Assembly: GCF_019443085.1 (NCBI RefSeq)
Contig: NZ_JAHZIL010000003.1
Coordinates: forward strand, 620,001 to 684,000
Origin: Marinobacter sp. F4218
GTDB lineage: Bacteria > Pseudomonadota > Gammaproteobacteria > Pseudomonadales > Oleiphilaceae
Direction of reading: 5' to 3'
Length of the DNA stretch: 64,000 bases
The position numbers and the translations under genes are program-made. This document shows, piece by piece, positions 35,359 to 44,076 of this stretch (positions within the stretch are counted from its first letter, which is position 1; every line of letters begins with the position of its first letter). The notes beneath the pieces were generated by a model. That model ran no database searches. It was given only the letters and a program-made list of their open reading frames with translations, and was not told where the DNA came from.

Positions 35359-35379
35359 GATATAAGCTTTTCTTATATC
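35359..35379. promoter_or_regulatory. LysR-type operator dyad
   Basis: GATATAAG-CTTTT-CTTATATC is a perfect 8-bp inverted repeat with a five-base centre. It contains the T-N11-A arrangement of LTTR boxes. It sits 22 bases before the lysR start and about 145 bases before mmsA, the typical place for a regulator's primary binding site. It is likely used both for autorepression and for activation of mmsA. Confidence 0.7.
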
Positions 35380-35523
35380 ATGATTTTGAAAATCTCAATT
35401 GCTTCACGGGCCTGCCGACACTAAGTTAACTGTTTAATTCTTCATCAACCCCGATTAAAACCCCAATTAGCGGGTTATGACGAGGAAGATGAAAAAACGG
35501 ACCGGAGCAGGAACACGAAAACC

Positions 35524-37035
35524 ATGAGCAACTCAACGATCCAGCATTATATCAATGGACAAATGTCAGAGGGTACGTCGGGCCAAAGCCAGGACGTGTT
35601 CAATCCCGCCACCGGCTCGGTGACCGGTCAGGTTGCTCTGGCAAACCGGGACGATGTTGCTCAGGCGGTAGCTGCGGCCAGCGCCGCCTTCCCCAGCTGG
35701 GCCGACACGCCGCCAATTCGCCGCGCCCGCGTGATGTTCCGGTTCCTGGCCCTGCTCAATGCCCACAAAGACGAACTTGCCGGGGCCATCACCCGCGAAC
35801 ACGGCAAGGTCTTTACCGATGCCCAGGGTGAAGTTGCCCGCGGCATCGACATTGTCGAGTTTGCATGTGGCATCCCGCAGCTGCTGAAAGGCGACTACAC
35901 CGAACAGGTAAGCACCGGTATCGACAACTGGACGACCCGCCAGCCGCTGGGTGTGGTTGCCGGCATTACCCCGTTCAATTTCCCGGCAATGGTGCCCATG
36001 TGGATGTTCCCGGTGGCGATTGCCGCGGGCAACACCTTCATCCTCAAGCCCAGCCCGATCGACCCGAGCGCGTCCCTGATGCTTGCGGATCTGCTCAAGC
36101 AGGCGGGCCTGCCCGATGGCGTGTTCAACGTGATACAGGGTGACAAGACGGCCGTGGAGGCCCTGATCGAGCATCCGGACGTGATGGCGCTGAGTTTCGT
36201 CGGGTCCACGCCCATTGCCAACCTGATCTATGAGAACGGCGCCCGTCACGGAAAGCGCATCCAGGCACTTGGCGGCGCCAAGAATCACATGGTGGTAATG
36301 CCCGATGCCGACCTGGACAAGGCCGTCGATGCCCTGATCGGGGCCGCCTATGGCAGCGCCGGCGAGCGCTGCATGGCGATCAGCGTGGCAGTACTGGTTG
36401 GCGATGTCGCCGACAAGATCATGCCGCGTCTTGCCGAGCGGGCGCGCGACCTGAAGGTCAAGAACGGCATGGAACTGGATGCCGAGATGGGACCGATCGT
36501 CAGCGCCGCAGCGCACCAGCGCATTACCGGCTACATTGAGAAAGGCGTGACAGAAGGCGCCGAACTGGTTGTCGATGGCCGCGAATTCAACAGCGCCAGC
36601 ACCGGCGAGGGATGCGATGAGGGGTTCTGGATGGGCGGCAGCCTGTTCGACCATGTCACGCCGGAGATGACCATCTACAAGGAAGAGATCTTCGGACCGG
36701 TTCTGGCCTGTGTCCGGGTTCCGGATGTGGCCACCGCAATCCGGTTGATCAACGACCACGAGTTCGGCAACGGCGTCAGCTGTTTCACCGAAAGTGGCAG
36801 TGTTGCCCGTGAGTTCGGACGCCGCATCCAGATTGGCATGGTCGGCATCAACGTGCCCATCCCGGTACCCATGGCCTGGCACGGGTTCGGTGGCTGGAAG
36901 CGCTCGATGTTTGGCGACACCCACGCCTACGGCGAGGAAGGGGTGCGCTTCTACACCCGGCAGAAATCCATCATGCAGCGCTGGTCCGATTCCATTGATG
37001 CCGGCGCTGAATTTGTGATGCCCACGGCCAAGTAA
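35524..37035 (+). CDS. mmsA: CoA-acylating methylmalonate-semialdehyde dehydrogenase
   Basis: 503 residues, normal for MmsA. It oxidises methylmalonate semialdehyde or malonate semialdehyde to propionyl-CoA or acetyl-CoA with NAD+ and CoA. Motifs: [31 protein letters not shown], and the catalytic Cys in [11 protein letters not shown], with [11 protein letters not shown] as the expected MmsA-specific replacement of the general ALDH Glu. It is the first gene after the divergent LysR gene, and a GMC oxidoreductase follows 41 bases later. The context suggests malonate semialdehyde (from 3-hydroxypropionate) as substrate, though valine catabolism is also possible. Confidence 0.93.
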   Translation: MSNSTIQHYINGQMSEGTSGQSQDVFNPATGSVTGQVALANRDDVAQAVAAASAAFPSWADTPPIRRARVMFRFLALLNAHKDELAGAITREHGKVFTDAQGEVARGIDIVEFACGIPQLLKGDYTEQVSTGIDNWTTRQPLGVVAGITPFNFPAMVPMWMFPVAIAAGNTFILKPSPIDPSASLMLADLLKQAGLPDGVFNVIQGDKTAVEALIEHPDVMALSFVGSTPIANLIYENGARHGKRIQALGGAKNHMVVMPDADLDKAVDALIGAAYGSAGERCMAISVAVLVGDVADKIMPRLAERARDLKVKNGMELDAEMGPIVSAAAHQRITGYIEKGVTEGAELVVDGREFNSASTGEGCDEGFWMGGSLFDHVTPEMTIYKEEIFGPVLACVRVPDVATAIRLINDHEFGNGVSCFTESGSVAREFGRRIQIGMVGINVPIPVPMAWHGFGGWKRSMFGDTHAYGEEGVRFYTRQKSIMQRWSDSIDAGAEFVMPTAK

Positions 37036-37076
37036 CGCCGTGGCCTCTACCGTTAAGACAGGATTCGGAGAAAGCC

Positions 37077-38744
37077 ATGTCCGACAACAAGAACGCACAG
37101 GGACAGCTTGAGTTCGACTACATCGTGGTGGGTGCCGGCTCCGCCGGCTGCCTGCTGGCCAACCGTCTGAGCGCAGACCCCAACAACCGGGTTCTCTTGA
37201 TCGAAGCGGGTGGCCGGGATAACTACCACTGGATTCACATTCCGGTGGGTTACCTCTACTGCATCGACAATCCGCGCACCGACTGGTGTTTCCGCACCGA
37301 TCCGACGCCAGGACTCAATGGCCGCACGCTGATCTACCCCCGGGGCAAGACCCTCGGAGGTTGCTCCAGCATCAACGGCATGCTGTACATCCGCGGCCAG
37401 GCCCGGGATTACGATCAATGGGCTGAACTCACCGGCGAAGACGCCTGGACCTGGGACAACTGCCTGCCGGATTTCATGCGGCACGAGGATCACTATCGCC
37501 TCGACGACGGTGGTGACGCCGACCCGGATCATCGCAAATACCACGGCCACGGCGGGGAATGGCGCATTGAGCACCAGCGTCTGAAATGGAAGGTCCTCGA
37601 GGACTTTGCCGAAGCCTGCGTTCAGGCCGGCATCCCCCGAACCCGGGACTTCAACCGGGGTGATAACGAGGGCGTTGATTATTTCGAGGTCAACCAGCGT
37701 TCGGGTTGGCGCTGGAACACCTCCAAGGCCTTCCTCAGGGAAGCCGAGAAGCGCCCCAACCTGACCCTGTGGCACTCCACCCACGTGCTCGGCCTGGAGA
37801 CGACCGGTGGCGCTGAACCCCACTGCACCGGGGTCCGGGTTGAGCGGCCCGGTGAAGGCGAGATCGCAGCCCAGGCAAGCCGGGAGGTCATTCTGTCCGC
37901 CGGCGCCATTGGTTCGCCCCAACTGCTGCAGCTATCAGGCATCGGGCCGGCTGACCTGTTGAAAGCGCACGACATACCGGTGGTGGCCGACTTGCCTGGT
38001 GTGGGCGAGAACCTGCAGGACCACCTGCAGATTCGTTCGATCTACAAAGTCCACGGCGCCACCACCCTGAACACCATGGCAAATTCGCTGGTGGGCAAGG
38101 CCCGCATCGGCCTGGAATACCTGTTGACCCGGTCTGGCCCCATGAGCATGGCGCCCTCGCAGTTGTGCCTGTTTACCCGCAGCTCCGAGGAATTCGAGCA
38201 CGCCAACATCGAGTACCACGTCCAGCCATTGAGCCTGGATGCCTTCGGGCAACCCCTGCACAACTTCCCGGCGATCACCGCCAGCGTGTGCAACCTCAAT
38301 CCGACCAGCCGCGGCACCGTGCGCATTCGCAGCCGGGATCCGAAACAGGCGCCCGCAATTGCGCCCAATTACCTGAGCACGCCCGAGGACCGGAAGGTGG
38401 CAGCGGATTCCCTCAGGGTGACCCGCCGCATTGCCGAGCAGGAAGCCTTTGCCCAGTACCAGCCAGAGGAGTTCAAACCCGGCCTGCAATATCAGACCGA
38501 CGACGAACTGACCAAGCTGGCGGGTGACATCGGCACCACCATCTTCCACCCGGTAGGCACCACACGCATGGGCCGGCCCGATGACGACATGGCCGTGGTC
38601 GATCCCCGCCTGAAGGTCCGGGGCGTGAGCGGCCTGCGAGTAGTCGACGCAGGTGTCATGCCGACGATTACCAGCGGCAACACCAACTCACCTACCCTGA
38701 TGATTGCGGAAAAGGCCGCAGCCTGGATTCTGGCCGGAGAGTAA
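37077..38744 (+). CDS. GMC-family FAD oxidoreductase, candidate 3-hydroxypropionate dehydrogenase
   Basis: 555 residues. The FAD-binding N-terminus YIVVGAGSAGCLLANRL, LIEAGGRD, the GMC signature RGKTLGGCSSINGMLYIRG, and ILSAGAIGSPQLLQLSGIG are present. The catalytic His/Asn regions are HPVGTTRMG and GNTNSPTLMIAEKAA. These enzymes oxidise alcohols while reducing FAD. Following mmsA in one operon behind a LysR gene, it fits HpdH, the 3-hydroxypropionate dehydrogenase of Pseudomonas (context inference). Choline dehydrogenase or another alcohol oxidase cannot be excluded. Confidence 0.88.
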   Translation: MSDNKNAQGQLEFDYIVVGAGSAGCLLANRLSADPNNRVLLIEAGGRDNYHWIHIPVGYLYCIDNPRTDWCFRTDPTPGLNGRTLIYPRGKTLGGCSSINGMLYIRGQARDYDQWAELTGEDAWTWDNCLPDFMRHEDHYRLDDGGDADPDHRKYHGHGGEWRIEHQRLKWKVLEDFAEACVQAGIPRTRDFNRGDNEGVDYFEVNQRSGWRWNTSKAFLREAEKRPNLTLWHSTHVLGLETTGGAEPHCTGVRVERPGEGEIAAQASREVILSAGAIGSPQLLQLSGIGPADLLKAHDIPVVADLPGVGENLQDHLQIRSIYKVHGATTLNTMANSLVGKARIGLEYLLTRSGPMSMAPSQLCLFTRSSEEFEHANIEYHVQPLSLDAFGQPLHNFPAITASVCNLNPTSRGTVRIRSRDPKQAPAIAPNYLSTPEDRKVAADSLRVTRRIAEQEAFAQYQPEEFKPGLQYQTDDELTKLAGDIGTTIFHPVGTTRMGRPDDDMAVVDPRLKVRGVSGLRVVDAGVMPTITSGNTNSPTLMIAEKAAAWILAGE

Positions 38745-38751
38745 CTCCGGC

Positions 38752-39423
38752 TCAGTGCGCCAGTGCGACGATGTCCGGGTACTCACGGGTCTGCGTGCCC
38801 TGCCCGGCCATTCGCTCGGGGGGCAACGCACACACCTCGTTGACCATGGCCCGGGCCACGGTGGCCGCCGGCACGCCCCGGAATTTCTCCAACGGGCCTA
38901 TGAGCGCCCGGTTTACCAGGGGCATCACTCTGATCCCCAGCGCCTCTGTGGTGCGTTGTTCTTGCCTGTCGCCCAGCAACAGGCTCGGATGATAGATCGA
39001 CAGGTAGGGGTAACCCAGCCCGCGCACAGCGTCTTCCAGCTCCCCCTTCACCCGATTGTAGAAGATGGTTGAATCGGACGAGGCCGCAATGGCGGACATC
39101 AGGATAAACCCGCCAGCACCGGCCGCCCGGCCCAGTTCCGCGGTTTTCAGGCAATAGCCGTAATCCACCTTTCGAAACTGTTCCCGGGATCCGGCTTTCT
39201 TGATGGTGGTGCCAAGACAGCAGACGATGGCATCGACGCTGAACAACCCGGACGACGCCTCCAGGTTGTCAAAATTGACCTCGTGTTCCGTCAGTTTGGG
39301 GTGAACCCTGTCGGTCTTTCGCCGTACCAGGGTGACCACCGCCTCGACTTCAGGGCGCGCCAGCAACCCCTCAACGACTTTGGCGCCGGTAAGTCCGGTT
39401 GCCCCCACTACCATTACCTTCAA
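38752..39423 (-). CDS. NAD(P)-binding Rossmann protein, HTATIP2/YbjT-like
   Basis: 223 residues. The dinucleotide motif is VMVVGATGLTGAKVVEGL, with the SDR-like DAIVCCLGTTIKKAG, KVDYGYCLKTAEL and the Tyr/Lys-like FYNRVKGELEDAVRGLGY. YPYLSIYHPSLLLGDR completes the pattern of atypical short-chain dehydrogenases related to human HTATIP2. Activity and substrate unknown. It is convergent with the GMC gene. Confidence 0.85.
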   Translation of the reverse strand: MKVMVVGATGLTGAKVVEGLLARPEVEAVVTLVRRKTDRVHPKLTEHEVNFDNLEASSGLFSVDAIVCCLGTTIKKAGSREQFRKVDYGYCLKTAELGRAAGAGGFILMSAIAASSDSTIFYNRVKGELEDAVRGLGYPYLSIYHPSLLLGDRQEQRTTEALGIRVMPLVNRALIGPLEKFRGVPAATVARAMVNEVCALPPERMAGQGTQTREYPDIVALAH

Positions 39424-39536
39424 AGCCCTATCTCCTCCCCAGTCTCTGATGCCAGTCTCTCACAATGCCGGGCGCACCGCCTTTAAATCGGCACGGCGGA
39501 AGTCAGTTACGGCAGTGTGGGCCGGCCGGAACGGCG

Positions 39537-40238
39537 CTACTGCAGCACGCCACGCAGGTAATTCAGGCCCGACAACTGGCCCATCTGGTCCCGGATCCAG
39601 TAGACCCGATCCCAGACGTAGGCCGAGGGGCTCACCGCACTCAACACTTTCGGATTTGGCAGCACCGCCGCCAGCCTGGCCGCCTGAACCTGGGAGAGCC
39701 GGCTGGCCGCAACACCGAAGTAAAGACGGCTCGCGGCCTCCACGCCATAAATGCCGGGGCCAAACTCCGCGATGTTCAGGTACACCTCGAGAATGCGCTT
39801 CTTCGGCCAGAGTGCGTCAATGCCCAACGCCAGCCCGGCCTCCAGCGCCTTACGCACAAAACTGCGACCGTTCCACAGAAACAGGTTCTTCGCCGTCTGT
39901 TGAGTGATGGTGCTGGCACCTCGCAGGCCTTCACCCGCGTTGTATTCCGCCAGGGCCTTGCGGATGGCATTAAAATCCACGCCCCAATGATGAGGAAAAC
40001 GCTGATCTTCACTGGCCACAACGGCCAGCGGCATCCAGGGAGAAATCGCCTCCAAATCGACCCACTCCTGATGCAATGACTGCCCCGGAGCCGACACCCG
40101 ATAGCCCAGCATGAAGCTTGAGGTCGGCGGATCCACGAACCGGAACAGGGTGATCACGGCGAACACCAGCACCAGGGCACCCACCAACGTCCACGCCAGT
40201 GCGTTCAGGGATTTTCTGATCAGGGATTGTCGTGCCAC
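39537..40238 (-). CDS. mtgA: Monofunctional biosynthetic peptidoglycan transglycosylase
   Basis: 233 residues of the GT51 family. One N-terminal helix (LNALAWTLVGALVLVFAVITL) anchors it in the inner membrane, and a periplasmic domain polymerises lipid II into glycan strands. The GT51 motifs are SEDQRFPHHWGVDF (catalytic Glu in SEDQ), GASTITQQTAKNLFLW and KKRILEVYLNIAEFG. No transpeptidase domain, so monofunctional. An SLT-type enzyme is also in this window. Confidence 0.93.
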   Translation of the reverse strand: MARQSLIRKSLNALAWTLVGALVLVFAVITLFRFVDPPTSSFMLGYRVSAPGQSLHQEWVDLEAISPWMPLAVVASEDQRFPHHWGVDFNAIRKALAEYNAGEGLRGASTITQQTAKNLFLWNGRSFVRKALEAGLALGIDALWPKKRILEVYLNIAEFGPGIYGVEAASRLYFGVAASRLSQVQAARLAAVLPNPKVLSAVSPSAYVWDRVYWIRDQMGQLSGLNYLRGVLQ

Positions 40239-40397
40239 AGGTTCGTCACCAGACAGTTTTGACTATCATCAATTAAGGGCGCTCAGTATGTCGTGGTTTG
40301 AATCCTGTTTGAATTACCAATCTTTCAGGCTACCCCATCATCGGAGCGCTGCAACACGTCGTATACCGAAAAGGCCTGACTCGAAAGGCATCGGACT

Positions 40398-40910
40398 ATG
40401 GTGGAGCATCTCACGCATCCGGAGGGCTTCCGGCTTCTGCTGACCCCCAATCACTCCCTGAGCTGGCGTGGCAATGTCAGGATCTGGCTGGGCCTGCTGA
40501 CTGTTTCTGCAGTGATTGCCGCTGGCATGGCGGTCGCTGGCGCCTGGGTCATCATTCCTTTCGCCGGACTGGAACTGGCTGCCCTAGCGGCGGGTTTCTA
40601 CCTCACCTCACGGGCCTGCCAGCGCCGGGAAGTTCTGACCATCAATGACGCCGACATCCATCTGGAGAAAGGACGGACGCGGAAACTGGCGGAATGGACC
40701 TTGCCCAGGCGCTATGCGCGTCTGCGCCTGAGTGCTCCGCCACATCCCTTCACGCCACCCAAACTGGAATTGATCCACCGGGACACCAGTGTGACGCTCG
40801 GCACCTTCCTGAACATTGAGGACACCGAGACCCTGGTGCAGTTATTGGAAGCACGCGGCCTGGCGATTGAACGAAGAGAGCCCGATCCTGAGATCGGGCT
40901 CTGGTTCTAG
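40398..40910 (+). CDS. DUF2244 membrane protein
   Basis: 170 residues: two helices in the first third (LGLLTVSAVIAAGMAVAGAW and PFAGLELAALAAGFYL) and a soluble C-terminal part with HLEKGRTRKLAEWTLPRRYARLRL-type residues (KGRTRKLAEWTLPR core). DUF2244 is frequent beside cytochrome oxidase genes in proteobacteria, but none is here. The final codons contain a perfect 11-bp hairpin described separately. It is convergent with a hydrolase gene, with a four-base overlap. Confidence 0.88.
   Translation: MVEHLTHPEGFRLLLTPNHSLSWRGNVRIWLGLLTVSAVIAAGMAVAGAWVIIPFAGLELAALAAGFYLTSRACQRREVLTINDADIHLEKGRTRKLAEWTLPRRYARLRLSAPPHPFTPPKLELIHRDTSVTLGTFLNIEDTETLVQLLEARGLAIERREPDPEIGLWF
40877..40902. terminator. 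Hairpin inside the 3' end of the DUF2244 gene
   Basis: AGAGCCCGATC (40877-40887) pairs perfectly with GATCGGGCTCT (40892-40902) around CTGA. The stem lies in the final codons and ends eight bases before the gene's end. The next bases (GGTTCTAG) are only partly T-rich. As the convergent hydrolase gene ends at 40907, this may serve as a bidirectional terminator embedded in coding sequence. Confidence 0.55.
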
Positions 40911-41809
40911 CCCGCGGTCGCGAGCCGCTGGTATATCCGTTCCACCACACTCGGGTGCCACAGCAATTTGTAATGCCCCAGGCCTTCTGTCTGCAATTTT
41001 TCCGAGCCGGGCCATTTCAGGTGGACCCGATCACTGTGACTGGCCGGAACAGATTGATCATCGCGATCGATCACCACCAGCCCCCGGGGGGCCAGCTCCG
41101 GTGCCAGATCATCGAACGAAAACTGGCGCCAGACATCCGGGCCAAATCGCTGCTCCATCCGCCGGCGCTGCTCGGAAACCAGAGCTTCTGAAAGCCCGAG
41201 TGTGGCCCCGAAGCCGGCAACCACGGAAGCCAGATCCCGCGGCGGAGCCAGCATGATCAGATGCTTGGCCCGAACCCCATCCACCACGGCCCGCGCGGCC
41301 GCAAGCGAACCAATGGAATGGGCAATGATGGCCTCGACCGGTCCCACGCTGGCGGCGACCTTGAACACCACATCCGCCATCTCGTATAGGTTGGTCTGGC
41401 TCCCCTGGGCCCGGCCATGGGCGGGCGCATCAAACACCACAACCCGAAAACCGGCCTTGACCAGAGGCTTTACAAACGCTCCGAACTGGATGCCGCCGCC
41501 GGACCAGCCGTGCACCATCATGACCACCGGACCATCCCCCCAGCTGAATACCGGGATGGTGTGGGCACCGTACTGGAGCTGCGTGTAACTGCTCGCCTCG
41601 TCGAGCAGGTATTCATAGCGAATTGGCAGTGGCAGCCGCTGGGGCGAAAAGAACAGGTTCTCGACAATATTCCCGGCTGTGCGGGGCGCGACCCGATGCA
41701 GCCATTGCAGGGCCGTTCCCACGGCAGCCACCCGTCCGTTGCGATGAGCCAGTGGAGCCTCGGGAAGCCGTTTTGCGGCGTCTGTGTTGGTTGTGAATTG
41801 GGCAGTCAT
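40907..41809 (-). CDS. Alpha/beta hydrolase
   Basis: 300 residues. The oxyanion region is VMMVHGWSGGGIQFGAF, the nucleophile elbow AIIAHSIGSLAAAR (Ser in HSIG), and a likely acid/base pair in GLVVIDRDDQSVP and GLGHYKLLWHP. DAPAHGRAQGSQTNLYEMA is typical of lysophospholipase-like or esterase groups. It is divergent from a GlxA-type regulator whose operator-like palindrome lies between them, so it may be the regulator's target. Confidence 0.86.
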   Translation of the reverse strand: MTAQFTTNTDAAKRLPEAPLAHRNGRVAAVGTALQWLHRVAPRTAGNIVENLFFSPQRLPLPIRYEYLLDEASSYTQLQYGAHTIPVFSWGDGPVVMMVHGWSGGGIQFGAFVKPLVKAGFRVVVFDAPAHGRAQGSQTNLYEMADVVFKVAASVGPVEAIIAHSIGSLAAARAVVDGVRAKHLIMLAPPRDLASVVAGFGATLGLSEALVSEQRRRMEQRFGPDVWRQFSFDDLAPELAPRGLVVIDRDDQSVPASHSDRVHLKWPGSEKLQTEGLGHYKLLWHPSVVERIYQRLATAG

Positions 41810-41888
41810 GACAATCCCTCCTTCGCTGTTGGCCGGGTGGCCAACCTGATTGACCGTTTCAGATTACGACTTGCCAGACCGGCCCGTG

Positions 41889-41906
41889 AGTGTCATATTT
41901 GACACT
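41889..41906. promoter_or_regulatory. 18-bp palindromic operator between hydrolase and GlxA-type regulator
   Basis: AGTGTCA-TATT-TGACACT is a perfect 7-bp inverted repeat with a four-base centre, 26 bases before the ATG of the AraC/GlxA-type gene and 79 bases from the start of the divergent hydrolase. Its position and symmetry fit an operator. Which protein binds it is not shown by sequence. Confidence 0.65.
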
Positions 41907-41932
41907 GTAGATGCGAAAAAGGACACCCCACC

Positions 41933-42961
41933 ATGAACAAGATCGCCATTGTCGCCCTGCCCTTCTGCCACGGCAGTGGCATTGTCGGTGTCATGGATTT
42001 TTTCGCCACCGCCAACTACTGCGACCGGGGCACAGCCCGGAACGAGCCGTTGTTCGATTGCCAGATCGTGACCATCGATAATGAGCCGGTCCACTCCTTC
42101 AGCAGGATTCCGATTGCACCAACGGTGCGCTGGGAGGATTTCCAGCCCGATGTCATCATCGTTGGGTCGGCGATGGAGGCCGTGATCGGTGACCGTCACA
42201 TCAGTGCGGCGCTCGACCAGTCCCGCCCACTTCATCCCTGGTTGCGCTCGGCCGTGGACCGGGGAGCGATTGTCGCCAGCGTCTGCACTGGCAGTTTCGT
42301 GCTTGCCGAGGCCGGGTTGCTGGAACAACACGTCGCCACAACCCACTGGCGCGCGGCTCCGGCCTTTCGCCGGCGCTACCCGGGCATCAGGCTGGAAGCG
42401 GAGCAATTGCTGATCGATAACGGCCAGATCATCTGTGCCGGTGGCGCAACCTCGTTCATTGACCTGTGCCTCTACCTGGTCGAGAGGCTGGGTTCCCCCG
42501 CGCTCGCAGTGGCCTGCAGCAAATTACTGATCCTGGACGCACGCCGGGCCGAGCAGACGCCCTACATGAACTTTTATAGCAGCAGGGCCCACCAAGACGA
42601 GGTAATTGGAGACATCCAGAGTTGGCTGGAGCAGCACTACGCCGACCCAATCGCCATCGACGACCTGGCCGAACGGGCCAGACTGGGGCCGAGAACGTTC
42701 AAGCGCCGGTTCAAGGATGCCACGGGCGAAACACCATTGAATTACCTGCAACACCTGCGGATTGAAGCCGCCAAACATGGCCTGGAATCGACCCGGCGCC
42801 AGACCGCCCAGATTATCTGGGATGTCGGCTACGAAGATGCCAGCTCGTTCCGGCGCCTGTTCAAACGGAATGTCGGCTGCACCATGGAGGAATACCGCCG
42901 CCGTTTCAGCTACGTAACGCCCGCGCGTGCCCGGCCCCAGCTCGCGGCACACACTGACTGA
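41933..42961 (+). CDS. GlxA-family transcriptional regulator (DJ-1/PfpI plus AraC domains)
   Basis: 342 residues. The N-terminal DJ-1/PfpI-like domain (about 1-190) shows IAIVALPFCHGSGIVGVMDFF and GAIVASVCTGSFVLAEAGLL, with the Cys in the usual nucleophile position. The C-terminal AraC domain shows IDDLAERARLGPRTFKRRFKDATGETP and IWDVGYEDASSFRRLFKRNVGCT, the two helix-turn-helix motifs. Relatives of this architecture sense small metabolites such as carnitine, betaine or dimethylglycine (CdhR, GbdR). Its neighbours suggest the hydrolase and the desaturase-family gene as targets. Confidence 0.92.
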   Translation: MNKIAIVALPFCHGSGIVGVMDFFATANYCDRGTARNEPLFDCQIVTIDNEPVHSFSRIPIAPTVRWEDFQPDVIIVGSAMEAVIGDRHISAALDQSRPLHPWLRSAVDRGAIVASVCTGSFVLAEAGLLEQHVATTHWRAAPAFRRRYPGIRLEAEQLLIDNGQIICAGGATSFIDLCLYLVERLGSPALAVACSKLLILDARRAEQTPYMNFYSSRAHQDEVIGDIQSWLEQHYADPIAIDDLAERARLGPRTFKRRFKDATGETPLNYLQHLRIEAAKHGLESTRRQTAQIIWDVGYEDASSFRRLFKRNVGCTMEEYRRRFSYVTPARARPQLAAHTD

Positions 42962-43035
42962 GAATTACTATCATTGCGTTTCCTGCAGATATTCCATAAA
43001 CTTCGCCGCCATTGGCAGTCGTGGGTGGTGGCGCG

Positions 43036-44076
43036 TTGGAGCAGCTGGATTTTCTCTTTTCTGAATTGAACCGTGTCGTTCTCGATCCGGTTTTCGATCG
43101 ATTTACCGGGATATTTGATCTGAACGGACGCTTTGGCGTGTTCTTTCTGTGCGTTTCCTACGCGGTAGCCTACGGTCTGTTCCGCTTCAGAAAACACCGC
43201 GGACAGACCGATGCACCCTCTTTCTGGCAGTTTATCGGCGGTCGCAGCGTGAACTTGCATCGCTCGGCCCTGCTCGATTACCAGTACTATCTGGTTCGCG
43301 CCATCCTCAAAGTTGTCCTGGTCCTGCCGGCAGTGGCCCTGGTGGATCCCCTGATCCTGACCTCCGGCGACTACATTGCCTTTTTCAACAACCTGTGGGG
43401 AGCCAGGCCCGAGATGGGCAACAATCTCGCCCTGTCATTGCTGTATGGCCTGGGCGTATTCCTGGTTCAGGACTTCAAGCATTACTGGGTACACCGGGCG
43501 TTCCATTCACGCTGGCTCTGGGAATTCCATAAGGTGCATCACTCGGCACCGGTGCTGGTGCCGGTGACGGCCAGCCGGATACATTTCGTTGAAAAAATAG
43601 TGGAGCGCCTGGCAACAGCCCTCTGCATCGGGCTTTACGCGGGGATTTTCTGGTACCTGTGCGGCGGTGAAATCAGTCGGTATACCCTGTTCGGCGTGAC
43701 CTACCTGGTGTTCGTTTTCAATGCCCTTGCCGCCAACCTCCGGCACAGTCATGTCTGGCTGTCGTTCGGCCCGAATCTCGAACACATACTCAACAGTCCC
43801 GCCCAGCACCAGATTCACCACAGTGATGCCCCACGGCACTTCAACAAGAACTTCGGGACCAACCTCTCACTCTGGGACTGGATGTTCGGCACCCTGTACA
43901 CCACCACGAACAACCCCGAACCCATTCGCTTCGGAACCGGGGCGCTGGACCAGGAACGCTACCTGACCCTGTACAGCCTGATTGTCACCCCGTTTGTCGA
44001 ACTGGCACGCAGGCTCCGCCGCCCGGTTTCAGCCCGCCCTGGCAGCGCGGGCCCCGAGAACAGCCCCTACTCGTAA
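43036..44076 (+). CDS. Sterol desaturase/fatty acid hydroxylase family membrane protein
   Basis: About 346 residues with four or so membrane helices. The diiron His-rich motifs are present: HYWVHRAFH, HKVHHSAP and HQIHHSDAP. This family hydroxylates or desaturates lipid-like substrates using a membrane diiron site and oxygen (family knowledge). The C-terminal run ends in SPYS. There is no ATG near the start; TTG 43036 gives a natural N-terminus (EQLDFLFSE), while GTG 43021 and TTG 43012 are alternatives. Its end overlaps the convergent substrate-binding gene by ten bases. Confidence 0.85.
   Translation: MEQLDFLFSELNRVVLDPVFDRFTGIFDLNGRFGVFFLCVSYAVAYGLFRFRKHRGQTDAPSFWQFIGGRSVNLHRSALLDYQYYLVRAILKVVLVLPAVALVDPLILTSGDYIAFFNNLWGARPEMGNNLALSLLYGLGVFLVQDFKHYWVHRAFHSRWLWEFHKVHHSAPVLVPVTASRIHFVEKIVERLATALCIGLYAGIFWYLCGGEISRYTLFGVTYLVFVFNALAANLRHSHVWLSFGPNLEHILNSPAQHQIHHSDAPRHFNKNFGTNLSLWDWMFGTLYTTTNNPEPIRFGTGALDQERYLTLYSLIVTPFVELARRLRRPVSARPGSAGPENSPYS

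Noticed and set aside
35566..37098. 510-codon open frame on the minus strand across mmsA
   Set aside because: It is antisense to a confidently identified gene, has no recognisable domain, and follows from the high GC and codon pattern of mmsA.
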